Shown here: positions 46,566 to 55,685 of the stretch, piece after piece
Position numbering within the stretch: the stretch's first letter is position 1
How the letters are laid out: each line of letters begins with the position of its first letter
Source of the DNA: Pseudoxanthomonas suwonensis 11-1
GTDB lineage: Bacteria > Pseudomonadota > Gammaproteobacteria > Xanthomonadales > Xanthomonadaceae
DNA length: 64,000 nucleotides
Direction: 5' to 3'
Assembly (NCBI RefSeq): GCF_000185965.1
Contig: NC_014924.1
Span: 1,922,001 to 1,986,000, forward strand
Position numbers and translations under genes: made by a program
Notes under the pieces: generated by a model
Seen by the model: only the letters and a program-made list of their open reading frames with translations
What the model was told of the DNA's origin: nothing
The model's database searches: none

Positions 46566-47771
46566 ATGGCCACCGAAGTCAAAGTTCCGGTCCTCCCCGA
46601 ATCCGTCTCCGACGCCACCATCGCCAGCTGGCACAAGAAGGCCGGTGACTCGGTCAAGCGCGACGAGAACCTGGTGGACCTGGAGACCGACAAGGTCGTG
46701 CTCGAAGTCCCCTCGCCGGTCGACGGCGTCCTGAAGGAGATCAAGTTCTCCGAGGGCGACACCGTGACCAGCCAGCAGGTGCTGGCGATCATCGAGGAAG
46801 GCGCGGTAGCCGAGGCCGCCCCGGCGGAAGAGAAGAAGGCCGAAGCGCCCAAGGCCGAGGCCCCGAAGGCCGAGGCTCCGGCCAAGGCGGCCGCTCCGGC
46901 CCCGGCCGCCAGGACCGGCGGCGCAGAGCTGCCCCCGGGCGCCCGCGCCACCGCTGCCCGTGAAGGCGTCGACGCCTCGCAGGTCGAGGGCACCGGCCGC
47001 CGCGGCGCGGTGACCAAGGAAGACATCCTCAACTACGCCCGCACCGGCGGCGCCGGCAAGGCCGGCGGCGCGCGTCCGGAAGAGCGCGTGCCGATGACCC
47101 GCATCCGCAAGCGCATCGCCGAGCGCCTGATGCAGTCCAAGGACTCCATCGCCATGCTGACTTCGTTCAATGAGGTCAACCTGGCCAAGGTGTCGGCCGC
47201 CCGCAAGCAGCTGGGCGAGGACTTCCAGAAGACCCACGGCATCAAGCTGGGCTTCATGAGCTTCTTCGTGAAGGCCGCGGCCAACGCCCTGCAGCGCTTC
47301 CCGATCATCAACGCCTCGGTCGACGGCGACGACATCATCTACCACGGCTATTCGGACATTTCGATCGCCGTGTCCACCGACAAGGGCCTGGTCACCCCGG
47401 TCCTGCGCAACGTCGAGCGCATGGGCTTCGCCGACATCGAGCAGGGAATCGCCGACTACGCCAAGAAGGCGCGCGACGGCAAGCTGGGCCTGGACGACCT
47501 GCAGGGCGGCACCTTCACCATCACCAACGGCGGCACCTTCGGCTCGCTGATGTCGACCCCGATCGTCAACCCGCCGCAGAGCGCCATCCTGGGCATGCAC
47601 ACCATCAAGGAGCGCCCGATCGCCGAGAACGGCCAGGTCGTGATCGCGCCGATGATGTACATCGCGCTGTCCTACGACCACCGCATCATCGACGGCAAGG
47701 ACGCGGTGCAGTTCCTGGTCGACATCAAGAACCAGCTCGAGAACCCGAACCGCATGCTGTTCGGTCTGTAA
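46566..47771 (+). CDS. sucB: 2-oxoglutarate dehydrogenase E2 (dihydrolipoyl succinyltransferase)
   Basis: The 401-residue protein has one lipoyl domain ([12 protein letters not shown], lipoylated Lys43), an Ala/Pro/Lys-rich hinge (about 78-115), a peripheral-subunit-binding domain ([32 protein letters not shown]) and the catalytic core with His372 and Asp376 in SYDHRIIDG. It accepts succinyl from SucA and passes it to CoA. Start and AAGGA site are clear. The lpdA gene follows after a repeat-containing gap of 105 bases. Confidence 0.96.
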   Translation: MATEVKVPVLPESVSDATIASWHKKAGDSVKRDENLVDLETDKVVLEVPSPVDGVLKEIKFSEGDTVTSQQVLAIIEEGAVAEAAPAEEKKAEAPKAEAPKAEAPAKAAAPAPAARTGGAELPPGARATAAREGVDASQVEGTGRRGAVTKEDILNYARTGGAGKAGGARPEERVPMTRIRKRIAERLMQSKDSIAMLTSFNEVNLAKVSAARKQLGEDFQKTHGIKLGFMSFFVKAAANALQRFPIINASVDGDDIIYHGYSDISIAVSTDKGLVTPVLRNVERMGFADIEQGIADYAKKARDGKLGLDDLQGGTFTITNGGTFGSLMSTPIVNPPQSAILGMHTIKERPIAENGQVVIAPMMYIALSYDHRIIDGKDAVQFLVDIKNQLENPNRMLFGL

Positions 47772-49313
<1,542 letters not shown>

Positions 49314-49456
49314 GTTCGCCTCGTGGATGCAGGCATCCGCGCTGCGGATGGCTGCATGCGTGTCGCCATCCCCGCCGTTCCGCGCCCTTGGCGCGGACCG
49401 CCCCCCAACCTGGGGGCTACGGCACAACGCCGGCTCCCGCGTGGAGCTGCGGTACA

Positions 49457-49486
49457 GAAGCCGGGCTATGCCCGGCTTCGCGTTTT
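49457..49486 (+). terminator. Rho-independent terminator after lpdA
   Basis: A perfect 10-bp stem (arms 49457-49466 and 49470-49479, GAAGCCGGGC) with a TAT loop is followed by GCG and T4. A second, imperfect 14-bp hairpin lies at 49327-49357 just after the lpdA stop. It ends the 2-oxoglutarate dehydrogenase operon. Confidence 0.8.
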
Positions 49487-49515
49487 CCGGTTCCAGCAGG
49501 ACGAGGAGCTGATCC

Positions 49516-49689
49516 ATGGACAAACAGGGACTTTCCCCGCAGGCCACCGCTGCGCTGTACGCAGGCGCCGGCGTCCTCTTCATCATCGGTGCCTTCCATG
49601 GCGGTCGCCCGGGCTTCAGCGTGGTCGGCCTGGCCTTCATTGCCCTGGCCGCGATGATCTACCTGCGCCGCAACCGGAAGCCCGACTGA
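49516..49689 (+). CDS. Small membrane protein (57 residues)
   Basis: The start at 49516 has GAGGAG about eight bases upstream, and the frame ends with TGA at 49687-49689. The 57-residue product starts MDKQGLSPQATAALYAGAGV. It has two short hydrophobic helices (ALYAGAGVLFIIGAFHG and FSVVGLAFIALAAMIYL) with a GRPGF turn between, and ends in a basic tail RRNRKPD. I do not recognise a family. The good ribosome site, the hairpin-like topology and the positive-inside tail support a real gene, encoded after the operon terminator and thus probably with its own promoter. Confidence 0.7.
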   Translation: MDKQGLSPQATAALYAGAGVLFIIGAFHGGRPGFSVVGLAFIALAAMIYLRRNRKPD

Positions 49690-49878
49690 GATGTCGTGCG
49701 CGTGGCGGCAGACCGGCTCCCACGCTTCCCTGCGGCCACGCCTGCGCCCAATTCCCGCCATCGCGCTTCCCGCCTGCCTTGCCGGAAGCCCAGGTGGAGG
49801 AAACCGAATGCGCGTTCGAACCCGCTGGCGCGACCGCTTCTTTCCCTCCCCTCCCCTTCCCCCTGACGGAGTGATTCC

Positions 49879-50472
49879 ATGCGCTCGATCTGCGTCTATT
49901 GCGGCTCCAACGCCGGCAGCAAGCCGGCCTACGCCGAACGCGCCATCGCCCTCGGCGACCTCATTGCCCGCGAGGGCCTGCGCCTGGTCTACGGTGGTGG
50001 CAACGTCGGCCTGATGGGCACGGTCGCCAACGCCGTGCTGGCCGCTGGCGGCGAAGTCACCGGCGTGATCCCGCAGCAGCTGGCCGACTGGGAAGTCGCG
50101 CACCGCGGCCTGACCGAGCTGGAGATCGTTGGCTCCATGCACGAGCGCAAGATGCGCATGTTCGAGCTGTCCGACGCCTTCGTCGCCCTGCCCGGCGGCT
50201 TCGGCACCATGGAGGAGATCTTCGAAATGCTCACCTGGCGCCAGCTCGGCATCGGCAACAAGCCCTGCGCCTTCCTCGACATCGAGGGCTTCTACGCACC
50301 GCTGATCGGCATGATCGACCGCATGGTCGAGGAACGCTTCCTGCACCCGGACCAGCGTGCGGACCTCTGGTACGGCAGCGACATCAACGAAATGCTGGCC
50401 TGGATGCGGAACTACTCGCCGGCGCAGGCGAGCAAGTGGATCGACGAGAAGCGCCGCGCTGTCATGAAGTAA
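49879..50472 (+). CDS. LOG-family nucleotide-monophosphate phosphoribohydrolase
   Basis: The 197-residue Rossmann protein has the LOG signature PGGFGTMEE (residues 105-113) and the preceding MHERKMRMF that supplies Arg90-Lys91. LOG enzymes remove ribose 5-phosphate from nucleotides; the plant type activates cytokinins, and bacterial members may salvage or make cytokinin-like bases. The start VYCGSNAGSKPAYAE at residues 6-20 is the family nucleotide loop. The 3' end of the gene seems to be partly duplicated 110 bases downstream (50548-50586). Confidence 0.9.
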   Translation: MRSICVYCGSNAGSKPAYAERAIALGDLIAREGLRLVYGGGNVGLMGTVANAVLAAGGEVTGVIPQQLADWEVAHRGLTELEIVGSMHERKMRMFELSDAFVALPGGFGTMEEIFEMLTWRQLGIGNKPCAFLDIEGFYAPLIGMIDRMVEERFLHPDQRADLWYGSDINEMLAWMRNYSPAQASKWIDEKRRAVMK

Positions 50473-50774
50473 GCCGCGCAGGCGGTTGGGCCAATGGCGC
50501 GTGGCGACGCGTCAAACAGCAATGGCGCATTCCTGCCTGCCTGGCGCGGATCGACGAGAGGCGCCGGAGCGCCATGAAGCAAGCCGTTCCCGGGAGCCTC
50601 TCTCTGTCCGGGAGAGGAGTTGGGGGAAAGTGTCGGTCCCGCAGCATGCCCAGGACCCGGCTCTCGAGCTGCCCTCTCTCCCTCCAAGAGAGAGGGATAG
50701 CAGCCCCCCTGGTTCCCACGGGCATGGCGCCTTCTCTGGGCTGCGGCTAGAGTCGGAAGACCCCAGAGCCGTAC
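50473..50774. repeat. Gene-free gap with a partial LOG 3'-end copy and CTCTCC/GAGAGG repeats
   Basis: This 302-base gap holds no credible gene. At 50548-50586 lies a 39-base segment that matches the LOG gene's own end (50438-50476) at 32 of 39 positions, including the bases over the stop. At 50598-50700 are CTCTC/GAGAG hairpins, one with a perfect 9-bp stem (50672-50680 and 50688-50696), of the kind also seen at 38804-38836. The gap separates the LOG gene from the reductase gene on the same strand. Confidence 0.65.
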
Positions 50775-51782
50775 ATGCAGCCCATGACCATCCCGCACAC
50801 CTTCCCCGCCTTCCGCATCCACAACGACGACGCCGGTTACCGCAGCGGCGTGGAGCCGGTCACGCTTGATGACCTGGCGCCGGGCGAGGTCGTGGTCAAG
50901 GCCGCCTGGTCCTCGGTCAACTACAAGGACGCCCTTGCTGGTACCGGCAAGGGCAAGATCCTGCGCCGCTTCCCGCTGGTGGGCGGCATCGACGTGTCCG
51001 GACACGTGGTCGCCTCCACCGATCCGAAGTTCCGCGAGGGCGACGAGGTACTGGTCACCGGCTGCGGCCTCAGCGAGACCCGCGACGGCGGCTACTCGGC
51101 CTACGTGCGCCTGCCGGCCGAATGGGTGATCGCCCTGCCCCGCGGCCTGGACCTGCGCCAGGGCATGGTGCTGGGCACCGCCGGATTCACCGCGGCGCTG
51201 GCCCTGTACCGCCTGCGCGAGAACCGCCAGCGCCCGGAGCTGGGCCCGCTGGCGGTCACCGGTGCCACCGGCGGCGTCGGCTCGATGGCGGTGGCGATCT
51301 TCAGCAAGGCCGGCTACGAGGTGCACGCGATCAGCGGCAAGGCCGACCAGGCCGGTTACCTGAAGTCGCTCGGTGCCAGCGAGGTGCTGGGCCGGGACGC
51401 CCTGGCCGCCAACCGCCCGCTGGAATCAGTGCGCTTCGGCGGCGGCCTGGACAACGTCGGCGGCCCGATGCTGGTCAGCCTGCTGGCGCAGACCGCGCCC
51501 TATGGCAACGTCGCCTCCGCCGGCCTCGCCGCGACCCCAGGCCTGGACGCGCTGACGGTGATGCCCTTCATCCTGCGTGGCGTGTCGCTGCTGGGCATCG
51601 GCTCGGCCGGCACGGCGCGCGATATCCGCGACGACATCTGGGCGCTGCTGGCGGACGAGTGGAAGCCGGCACGGCTGGACGCGATCGCCACCGCCGAAGT
51701 CAGCCTCGGCGAACTGCCCCAGGTGTTCGAGCGCATGCTCGCCGGGCAGTCGCTGGGCCGCACCGTGGTGCGGATCGACTAA
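50775..51782 (+). CDS. acuI: Acrylyl-CoA reductase-like quinone oxidoreductase (YhdH/AcuI family)
   Basis: The 335-residue zinc-free MDR protein has SSVNYKDALAGTGKGKILR, VTGATGGVGSMAVAI (NADPH loop at about residue 157) and a C-terminal LPQVFERMLAGQSLGRTVV. The YhdH/YhfP order is clear. AcuI and YhdH reduce acrylyl-CoA to propionyl-CoA with NADPH and protect from acrylate. The ATG at 50775 is five codons before a second possible ATG-like start; both are compatible. It is monocistronic as far as visible. Confidence 0.87.
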   Translation: MQPMTIPHTFPAFRIHNDDAGYRSGVEPVTLDDLAPGEVVVKAAWSSVNYKDALAGTGKGKILRRFPLVGGIDVSGHVVASTDPKFREGDEVLVTGCGLSETRDGGYSAYVRLPAEWVIALPRGLDLRQGMVLGTAGFTAALALYRLRENRQRPELGPLAVTGATGGVGSMAVAIFSKAGYEVHAISGKADQAGYLKSLGASEVLGRDALAANRPLESVRFGGGLDNVGGPMLVSLLAQTAPYGNVASAGLAATPGLDALTVMPFILRGVSLLGIGSAGTARDIRDDIWALLADEWKPARLDAIATAEVSLGELPQVFERMLAGQSLGRTVVRID

Positions 51783-51906
51783 GGAGCGACGGACACCCGC
51801 GCCATCGGCCAGACGAGCATACAAGCCTCGCCGAGGCCCCTCTCCACGATGGGCGAGGGCGTCCCTAGTCGTTGTTGCGCTGCCTTGCCCTGGCAGGCGA
51901 CGTGCC

Positions 51907-52785
51907 TTACTGCGGCGCGTTCTCCAGCGGATACACCCGCACGTAGTCGACTTCCATCCAGATCGGGAAGGCCTCGTCGTCCACGCCCTGCTGGCCGGCC
52001 CAGTTGCCGCCCACCGCGAGGTTCATCAGCAGGTGGAAGCGCTGGTCGAACGGCCAGGCGTCCGGGCCGGTGCCCTCGTTGGCGAACTCGAACACCTTCT
52101 CGTCATCGATGTAGCCGTGGATGTAGTCCGGGGTCCAGTCCACACGGTAGCGGTGGAACTTCGTGTCCAGCTCCTCGACCCGCTTCTGCGCGGCGCGCTG
52201 GGTGCCCTTGGTGTGGTTGTAGGCCTGGGTGTGGACCGTCTGGTGGACCACGCCGCGGTCGAAGCCGACGTGCTCCATGATGTCGATCTCGCCCGAGCGC
52301 GGCCAGTTCCCGTACTTGTTGTCGGTCGGCAGCATCCACAGCGCCGGCCAGCTGCCGCGTGCTACCGGCAAGCGGGCGCGGAACTCGACTCGGCCGTAGC
52401 GGAAGTCGCCCTTGCCGCGCGAGACCAGGCGCGCGGAGCTGTAGCGCAGTTTCCCGGCGCGCTGGCGGTGGGCGACGATGGTCAGCAGGCCATCGCTGAC
52501 GAAGGCGTTGGCCGGCTTGTCGGTGTAGTACTGCAGCTCGTTGTTGCCCCAGCCATGGCCGCCGGTGTCGTAGCTCCAGCGCGCCGGATCGGGCACGCCT
52601 TCGCCGTCGAACTCGTCCTGCCAGAGCGGCGTGCTGCCGAAGGTCCAATGGGTGCCGGCCTGCGTGCCGGCCTGCGTGCCCTGCGCGGGCTGGGCCGCCT
52701 CGTCGGCGCTGGCCGCACCGCTGGCCAGCAGGCCGAGGACCAGAACGCGGGCCCACCGCGCCATCAACGCGTTGCGTCTTGCCAT
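51907..52785 (-). CDS. Secreted glycoside hydrolase family 16 beta-glucanase
   Basis: The 292-residue protein has a signal peptide (VLVLGLLASGAASADEA), a short Gln-Ala-Gly-Thr repeat linker (QGTQAGTQAGTH, residues 35-46) and a GH16 domain with the catalytic motif GEIDIMEHVG, where Glu166 is the nucleophile and Glu171 the acid/base. It should cut beta-1,3- or 1,3-1,4-glucans such as laminarin. The start at 52785 has an AAGGAA just upstream, spaced too closely; ATG at 52764 is the other choice. A run of nine cytosines (52792-52800) lies just upstream, on the coding strand a G9 tract. Confidence 0.87.
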   Translation of the reverse strand: MARRNALMARWARVLVLGLLASGAASADEAAQPAQGTQAGTQAGTHWTFGSTPLWQDEFDGEGVPDPARWSYDTGGHGWGNNELQYYTDKPANAFVSDGLLTIVAHRQRAGKLRYSSARLVSRGKGDFRYGRVEFRARLPVARGSWPALWMLPTDNKYGNWPRSGEIDIMEHVGFDRGVVHQTVHTQAYNHTKGTQRAAQKRVEELDTKFHRYRVDWTPDYIHGYIDDEKVFEFANEGTGPDAWPFDQRFHLLMNLAVGGNWAGQQGVDDEAFPIWMEVDYVRVYPLENAPQ

Positions 52786-52959
52786 TTCCTTCCCCCCCCC
52801 AGAAAGTCCGGCCGCCGGCTGCGGCCGGTGCCGGATTCTAGGCGCAACCGGCCGCGGCTGCGCCAGCACCACCGGTCGGCCTGCCCGCAGCTCAGGCTTC
52901 CGGCTGCGCCCCCCACCGTCTACACTCGCCGCAAAGGGGTAATACAACGGGGAATCAGC

Positions 52960-53376
52960 ATGGCCCGCATTCTGATCGTGGACGATTCGCCTTCCCAGCT
53001 CCTGGGAATCCAGCGCATCGTGGAAAAGCTCGGCCACCAGACGCTCACCGCCGAGGATGGCGCGGCCGGCGTGGAGGTGGCGAAGGCCGAACTGCCCGAC
53101 CTGATCCTGATGGACGTGGTCATGCCCAACCTCAACGGTTTCCAGGCCACCCGCACCCTGGGACGCGAAGCTACGACCCGCGACATCCCGGTGGTCCTGG
53201 TGACCACCAAGGACCAGGACACCGACCGCATGTGGGGCATGCGCCAGGGCGCCCGCGCCTACCTGACCAAGCCCTTCTCCGAGACCGAGCTGTCGGAAGT
53301 CATCAACCGCCTGCTGGGCGAGCGCGAAGTCGCCGCGCCGGCCGAGCCTGGCGAGCCGACCGACGGCACCGCCTGA
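52960..53376 (+). CDS. pilH: Twitching-motility response regulator PilH-type
   Basis: The 138-residue single-domain CheY-like receiver has the acidic pocket IVDDS, phosphoacceptor Asp52 (LILMDVVMPNLNG), Thr82 and Lys104 (LTKPF). The wording TTKDQDTDRMWGMRQGARAYLTKPFSE matches PilH, one of two response regulators of the Pil-Chp chemosensory system controlling type IV pili. The usual partners (pilG, pilI, pilJ, chpA) are not next to it. The last 18 residues are an Ala/Pro/Glu tail. The ATG has GGGGAA about six bases upstream. Confidence 0.88.
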   Translation: MARILIVDDSPSQLLGIQRIVEKLGHQTLTAEDGAAGVEVAKAELPDLILMDVVMPNLNGFQATRTLGREATTRDIPVVLVTTKDQDTDRMWGMRQGARAYLTKPFSETELSEVINRLLGEREVAAPAEPGEPTDGTA

Positions 53377-53399
53377 CCGGCGGGCCTCGCTGGTTGCAG

Positions 53400-53429
53400 C
53401 GCCCGGCGCCCGCCTGCGGGAGCCGGGCG
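53400..53429 (+). terminator. Hairpin between pilH and cbpA (both converge)
   Basis: An 8-bp outer stem (53400-53407 with 53422-53429, CGCCCGGC/GCCGGGCG) encloses a smaller CCCGC/CGGGA helix. It lies about 24 bases after the pilH stop; a T-poor tail (TTGTCGTTT) follows. It may end the pilH transcript, and from the other side the cbpA transcript. Confidence 0.5.
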
Positions 53430-53531
53430 TTGTCGTTTCCGGGGCTTGGACGGCAGGTTCCTGCTGCTGCGGAGCCCCGACACACACGGCACCGTTGTCC
53501 GCGTAGCGCGGGCCAGCAGCGCGGCCCCGCC

Positions 53532-54416
53532 CTATTCCCCGAACGCCTTGGCCAGGTCGCGGTAGGCCTGGCGCTGGGCCTCGTTGACCGGGGTCGGTGC
53601 CTGCACTTCCAGCTCGACGATCTGGTCGCCCGGCGGGTCGCCCGGCAGGCCGCGGCCGCGCAGGCGCAGCTTGCGGCCGGTATCCGAATCGGCCGGCACC
53701 CTCAGCTCCACCGTGCCGCCCAGGGTCGGGACCGACACCGTGGTGCCCAGCGCCGCCTGCCAGGGCTGCACCGGCAGGGTGTGGAGGATGTTGCGGCCGT
53801 CCACCTCGAACTGCGGATGAGCCTGGTACTCGACCTCCAGCAGCAGGTTGCCGCCATTGTTGCCCTGCCCGGCCAGGCGTATCGACTGGCCGGCGCGGAT
53901 GCCCTTGGGCACGCGCACGTCCAGCTGGCGGCCGTTGAGGTTGATGCGCACGCTGTCGCCGCGGTAGACGGCCTCCAGCGGCACCGCAAGCTTGGCCCTG
54001 GTATCCCTGCCCGGCTGCGCGCCCGGGCCGGCCGGGCCACGCCCAGCGCCGGCACGCTGGCGCGCGAACAGGCTCTCGAAGAAGTCGCTGAAGCCGCCGC
54101 CACCCGGGCGGCCGCCCATGTCGCCGAAGACCTCCTCGAAGTCGAAGCCGGCGCCATCGAACCCGCCCGGCGGCGGATGGAACTCCTGGCCGGGACGGTA
54201 GCCGCGTGCGCGCAGCTGGTCGTAGGCGGCGCGCTTCTGCGGATCGCGCAGGGCCTCGTAGGCCTCGCCGACGGCCTTGAACTTCTCCTCGGCGTCCGGC
54301 TCCTTGCTCACGTCCGGGTGGTACTTGCGGGCGAGCCTGCGGTAGGCCGAGCGGATCTCGGCCTCGCCGGCGCCCGGCTCGACCCCGAGGATCGCGTAGT
54401 AATCCTTGAACTCCAT
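53532..54416 (-). CDS. cbpA: Curved DNA-binding protein/DnaJ-like cochaperone
   Basis: The 294-residue protein has an N-terminal J-domain (DYYAILGVEPGAGEAEIRSAYRRLARKYHPDVSK, HPD at 33-35) and a Gly/Phe-rich linker (about 75-135). Two C-terminal beta domains follow (LAVPLEAVYRGDSVRINLNG; VSVPTLGGTVELRVPADS); there is no zinc finger, so it is CbpA rather than DnaJ. It stimulates DnaK ATPase and can bind DNA. The start at 54416 is MEFKDYYAILG. It is preceded on the same strand by an Hsp20 gene after 164 bases. Confidence 0.92.
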   Translation of the reverse strand: MEFKDYYAILGVEPGAGEAEIRSAYRRLARKYHPDVSKEPDAEEKFKAVGEAYEALRDPQKRAAYDQLRARGYRPGQEFHPPPGGFDGAGFDFEEVFGDMGGRPGGGGFSDFFESLFARQRAGAGRGPAGPGAQPGRDTRAKLAVPLEAVYRGDSVRINLNGRQLDVRVPKGIRAGQSIRLAGQGNNGGNLLLEVEYQAHPQFEVDGRNILHTLPVQPWQAALGTTVSVPTLGGTVELRVPADSDTGRKLRLRGRGLPGDPPGDQIVELEVQAPTPVNEAQRQAYRDLAKAFGE

Positions 54417-54580
54417 GCAAACACCCTGCTGGTGCCCCGGCCATCGCCCGGGGCTGGAAACACGACGGCCCGCGGCGCGGACGCCACGGGCCGGGATTCT
54501 AAGGCCTGCCGCCACCACACCGTGGCAACGGCGCTGCCGATGGTGGTGCCCGCCCGCGGCTGCAGGAGGGCACCTGCGGC

Positions 54581-55030
54581 TTACTGCACCTCGATGCGGC
54601 GCGGCGTGGTCTCGGGACGCTTCGGGATGTCGATGCGCAGCACCCCGTGGCGGCCGGTGGCGGTGATGCCATCCGGGTCGGCGCTGTCCGGCAGGGCGAA
54701 GCGGCGGTAGAAGCTGCCCCACTGGCGCTCGCGGCGGGTGTAGCGCTCGTTCTCCTCCTTCTGCTCGCTGGCACGCTCGCCCTTGAGGGTCAGCATGCCG
54801 CGGTCCATCTGCACCTCGATGTCCTTCGGGTCCACGCCCGGGATATCGGCGAGGATCACGAAGCGGTCGGTCTCTTCGCGGATGTCCACGCGCGGCGCCC
54901 ACTGGCTGGTCACCACGTCGGACTGGTCGGCCACCGCGTCGCCGAAGAAGCGCTCGAAGACCTGCTTGAACTCCTCCTGCAGGTTGCGGCCAGGCACGCT
55001 GTTGAGGGTGTTGTAACGGACGATGCTCAT
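54581..55030 (-). CDS. Small heat-shock protein (Hsp20/alpha-crystallin)
   Basis: The 149-residue protein has an N-terminal arm and an alpha-crystallin domain from about residue 45 (WAPRVDIREETDRFVILADIPGV, GVLRIDIPKRPE). It binds unfolding proteins as oligomers. I start at ATG 55030 (MSIVRYN), because AGGAG lies 11 bases upstream; a GTG at 55039 would be too close to that site. The C-terminal IPKRPE stands in for the I-x-I/V motif region. It precedes cbpA, which suggests a small heat-shock group, although no heat-shock promoter is assigned. Confidence 0.92.
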   Translation of the reverse strand: MSIVRYNTLNSVPGRNLQEEFKQVFERFFGDAVADQSDVVTSQWAPRVDIREETDRFVILADIPGVDPKDIEVQMDRGMLTLKGERASEQKEENERYTRRERQWGSFYRRFALPDSADPDGITATGRHGVLRIDIPKRPETTPRRIEVQ

Positions 55031-55183
55031 GTCGGTCACTCTCCTTTGTCAGGGGCCGCCAGGCGGCCATGCCCGCAAGATGGGAACGCCCGCGGCGGTT
55101 TCAACACCCCTGCACGGACGCCACGTGCTGCAGCGGCTAGACTGCATTCAGCCACCGCACGCGCGCCGCGCAGAGGAACCCGC

Positions 55184-55666
55184 ATGACCATCCAGATTGG
55201 CGACCAGATCCCCGAAGTCGTGCTCAAGCGCATCCGCGAAGGCGTGGAAAGCGTGGACACGCCCACCCTGTTCGAGGCCCGCAAGGTGGTGCTGTTCGCG
55301 GTGCCCGGCGCGTTCACCCCGACCTGTTCGGAGAAGCACCTGCCCGGCTTCATCGAGCGCTTCGAGGACTTCCGCAACCGCGGCATCGAGGTGATCTGCA
55401 TGGCGGTCAACGACCCCTTCGTGATGCAGGCCTGGGGCCGCACCCTGGACGCGCCCGAGGGCCTGCAGCTGGTCTCCGACGGCAATGCCGACCTGACTCG
55501 CGCCCTGGGCCTGGAGATGGACGCCAGCGGCTACGGCATGGGCATCCGCGCCAAACGCTTCGCCCTGTACGCCGAGAACGGCGTCGTGCGCGAGCTGTTC
55601 GTCGAGGCTCCGGGCGAGTTCAAGGTGTCCTCGGCGGACTACGTGCTGGAACACCTGCCGGCCTGA
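55184..55666 (+). CDS. Peroxiredoxin, Prx5 type
   Basis: The 160-residue protein has PGAFTPTCSEKHLPGF with the peroxidatic Cys48, the AhpE/Prx5-like order, and the Arg in the RAKRFALYAENG segment. This group reduces hydrogen or organic peroxides, often with glutaredoxin as donor. The ATG at 55184 has AGAGGAA about 7 bases upstream. It is divergent from the Hsp20 gene and convergent with pbpC (19 bases apart). Confidence 0.9.
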   Translation: MTIQIGDQIPEVVLKRIREGVESVDTPTLFEARKVVLFAVPGAFTPTCSEKHLPGFIERFEDFRNRGIEVICMAVNDPFVMQAWGRTLDAPEGLQLVSDGNADLTRALGLEMDASGYGMGIRAKRFALYAENGVVRELFVEAPGEFKVSSADYVLEHLPA

Positions 55667-55685
55667 GTCCGGCCCCGAACCGGCA

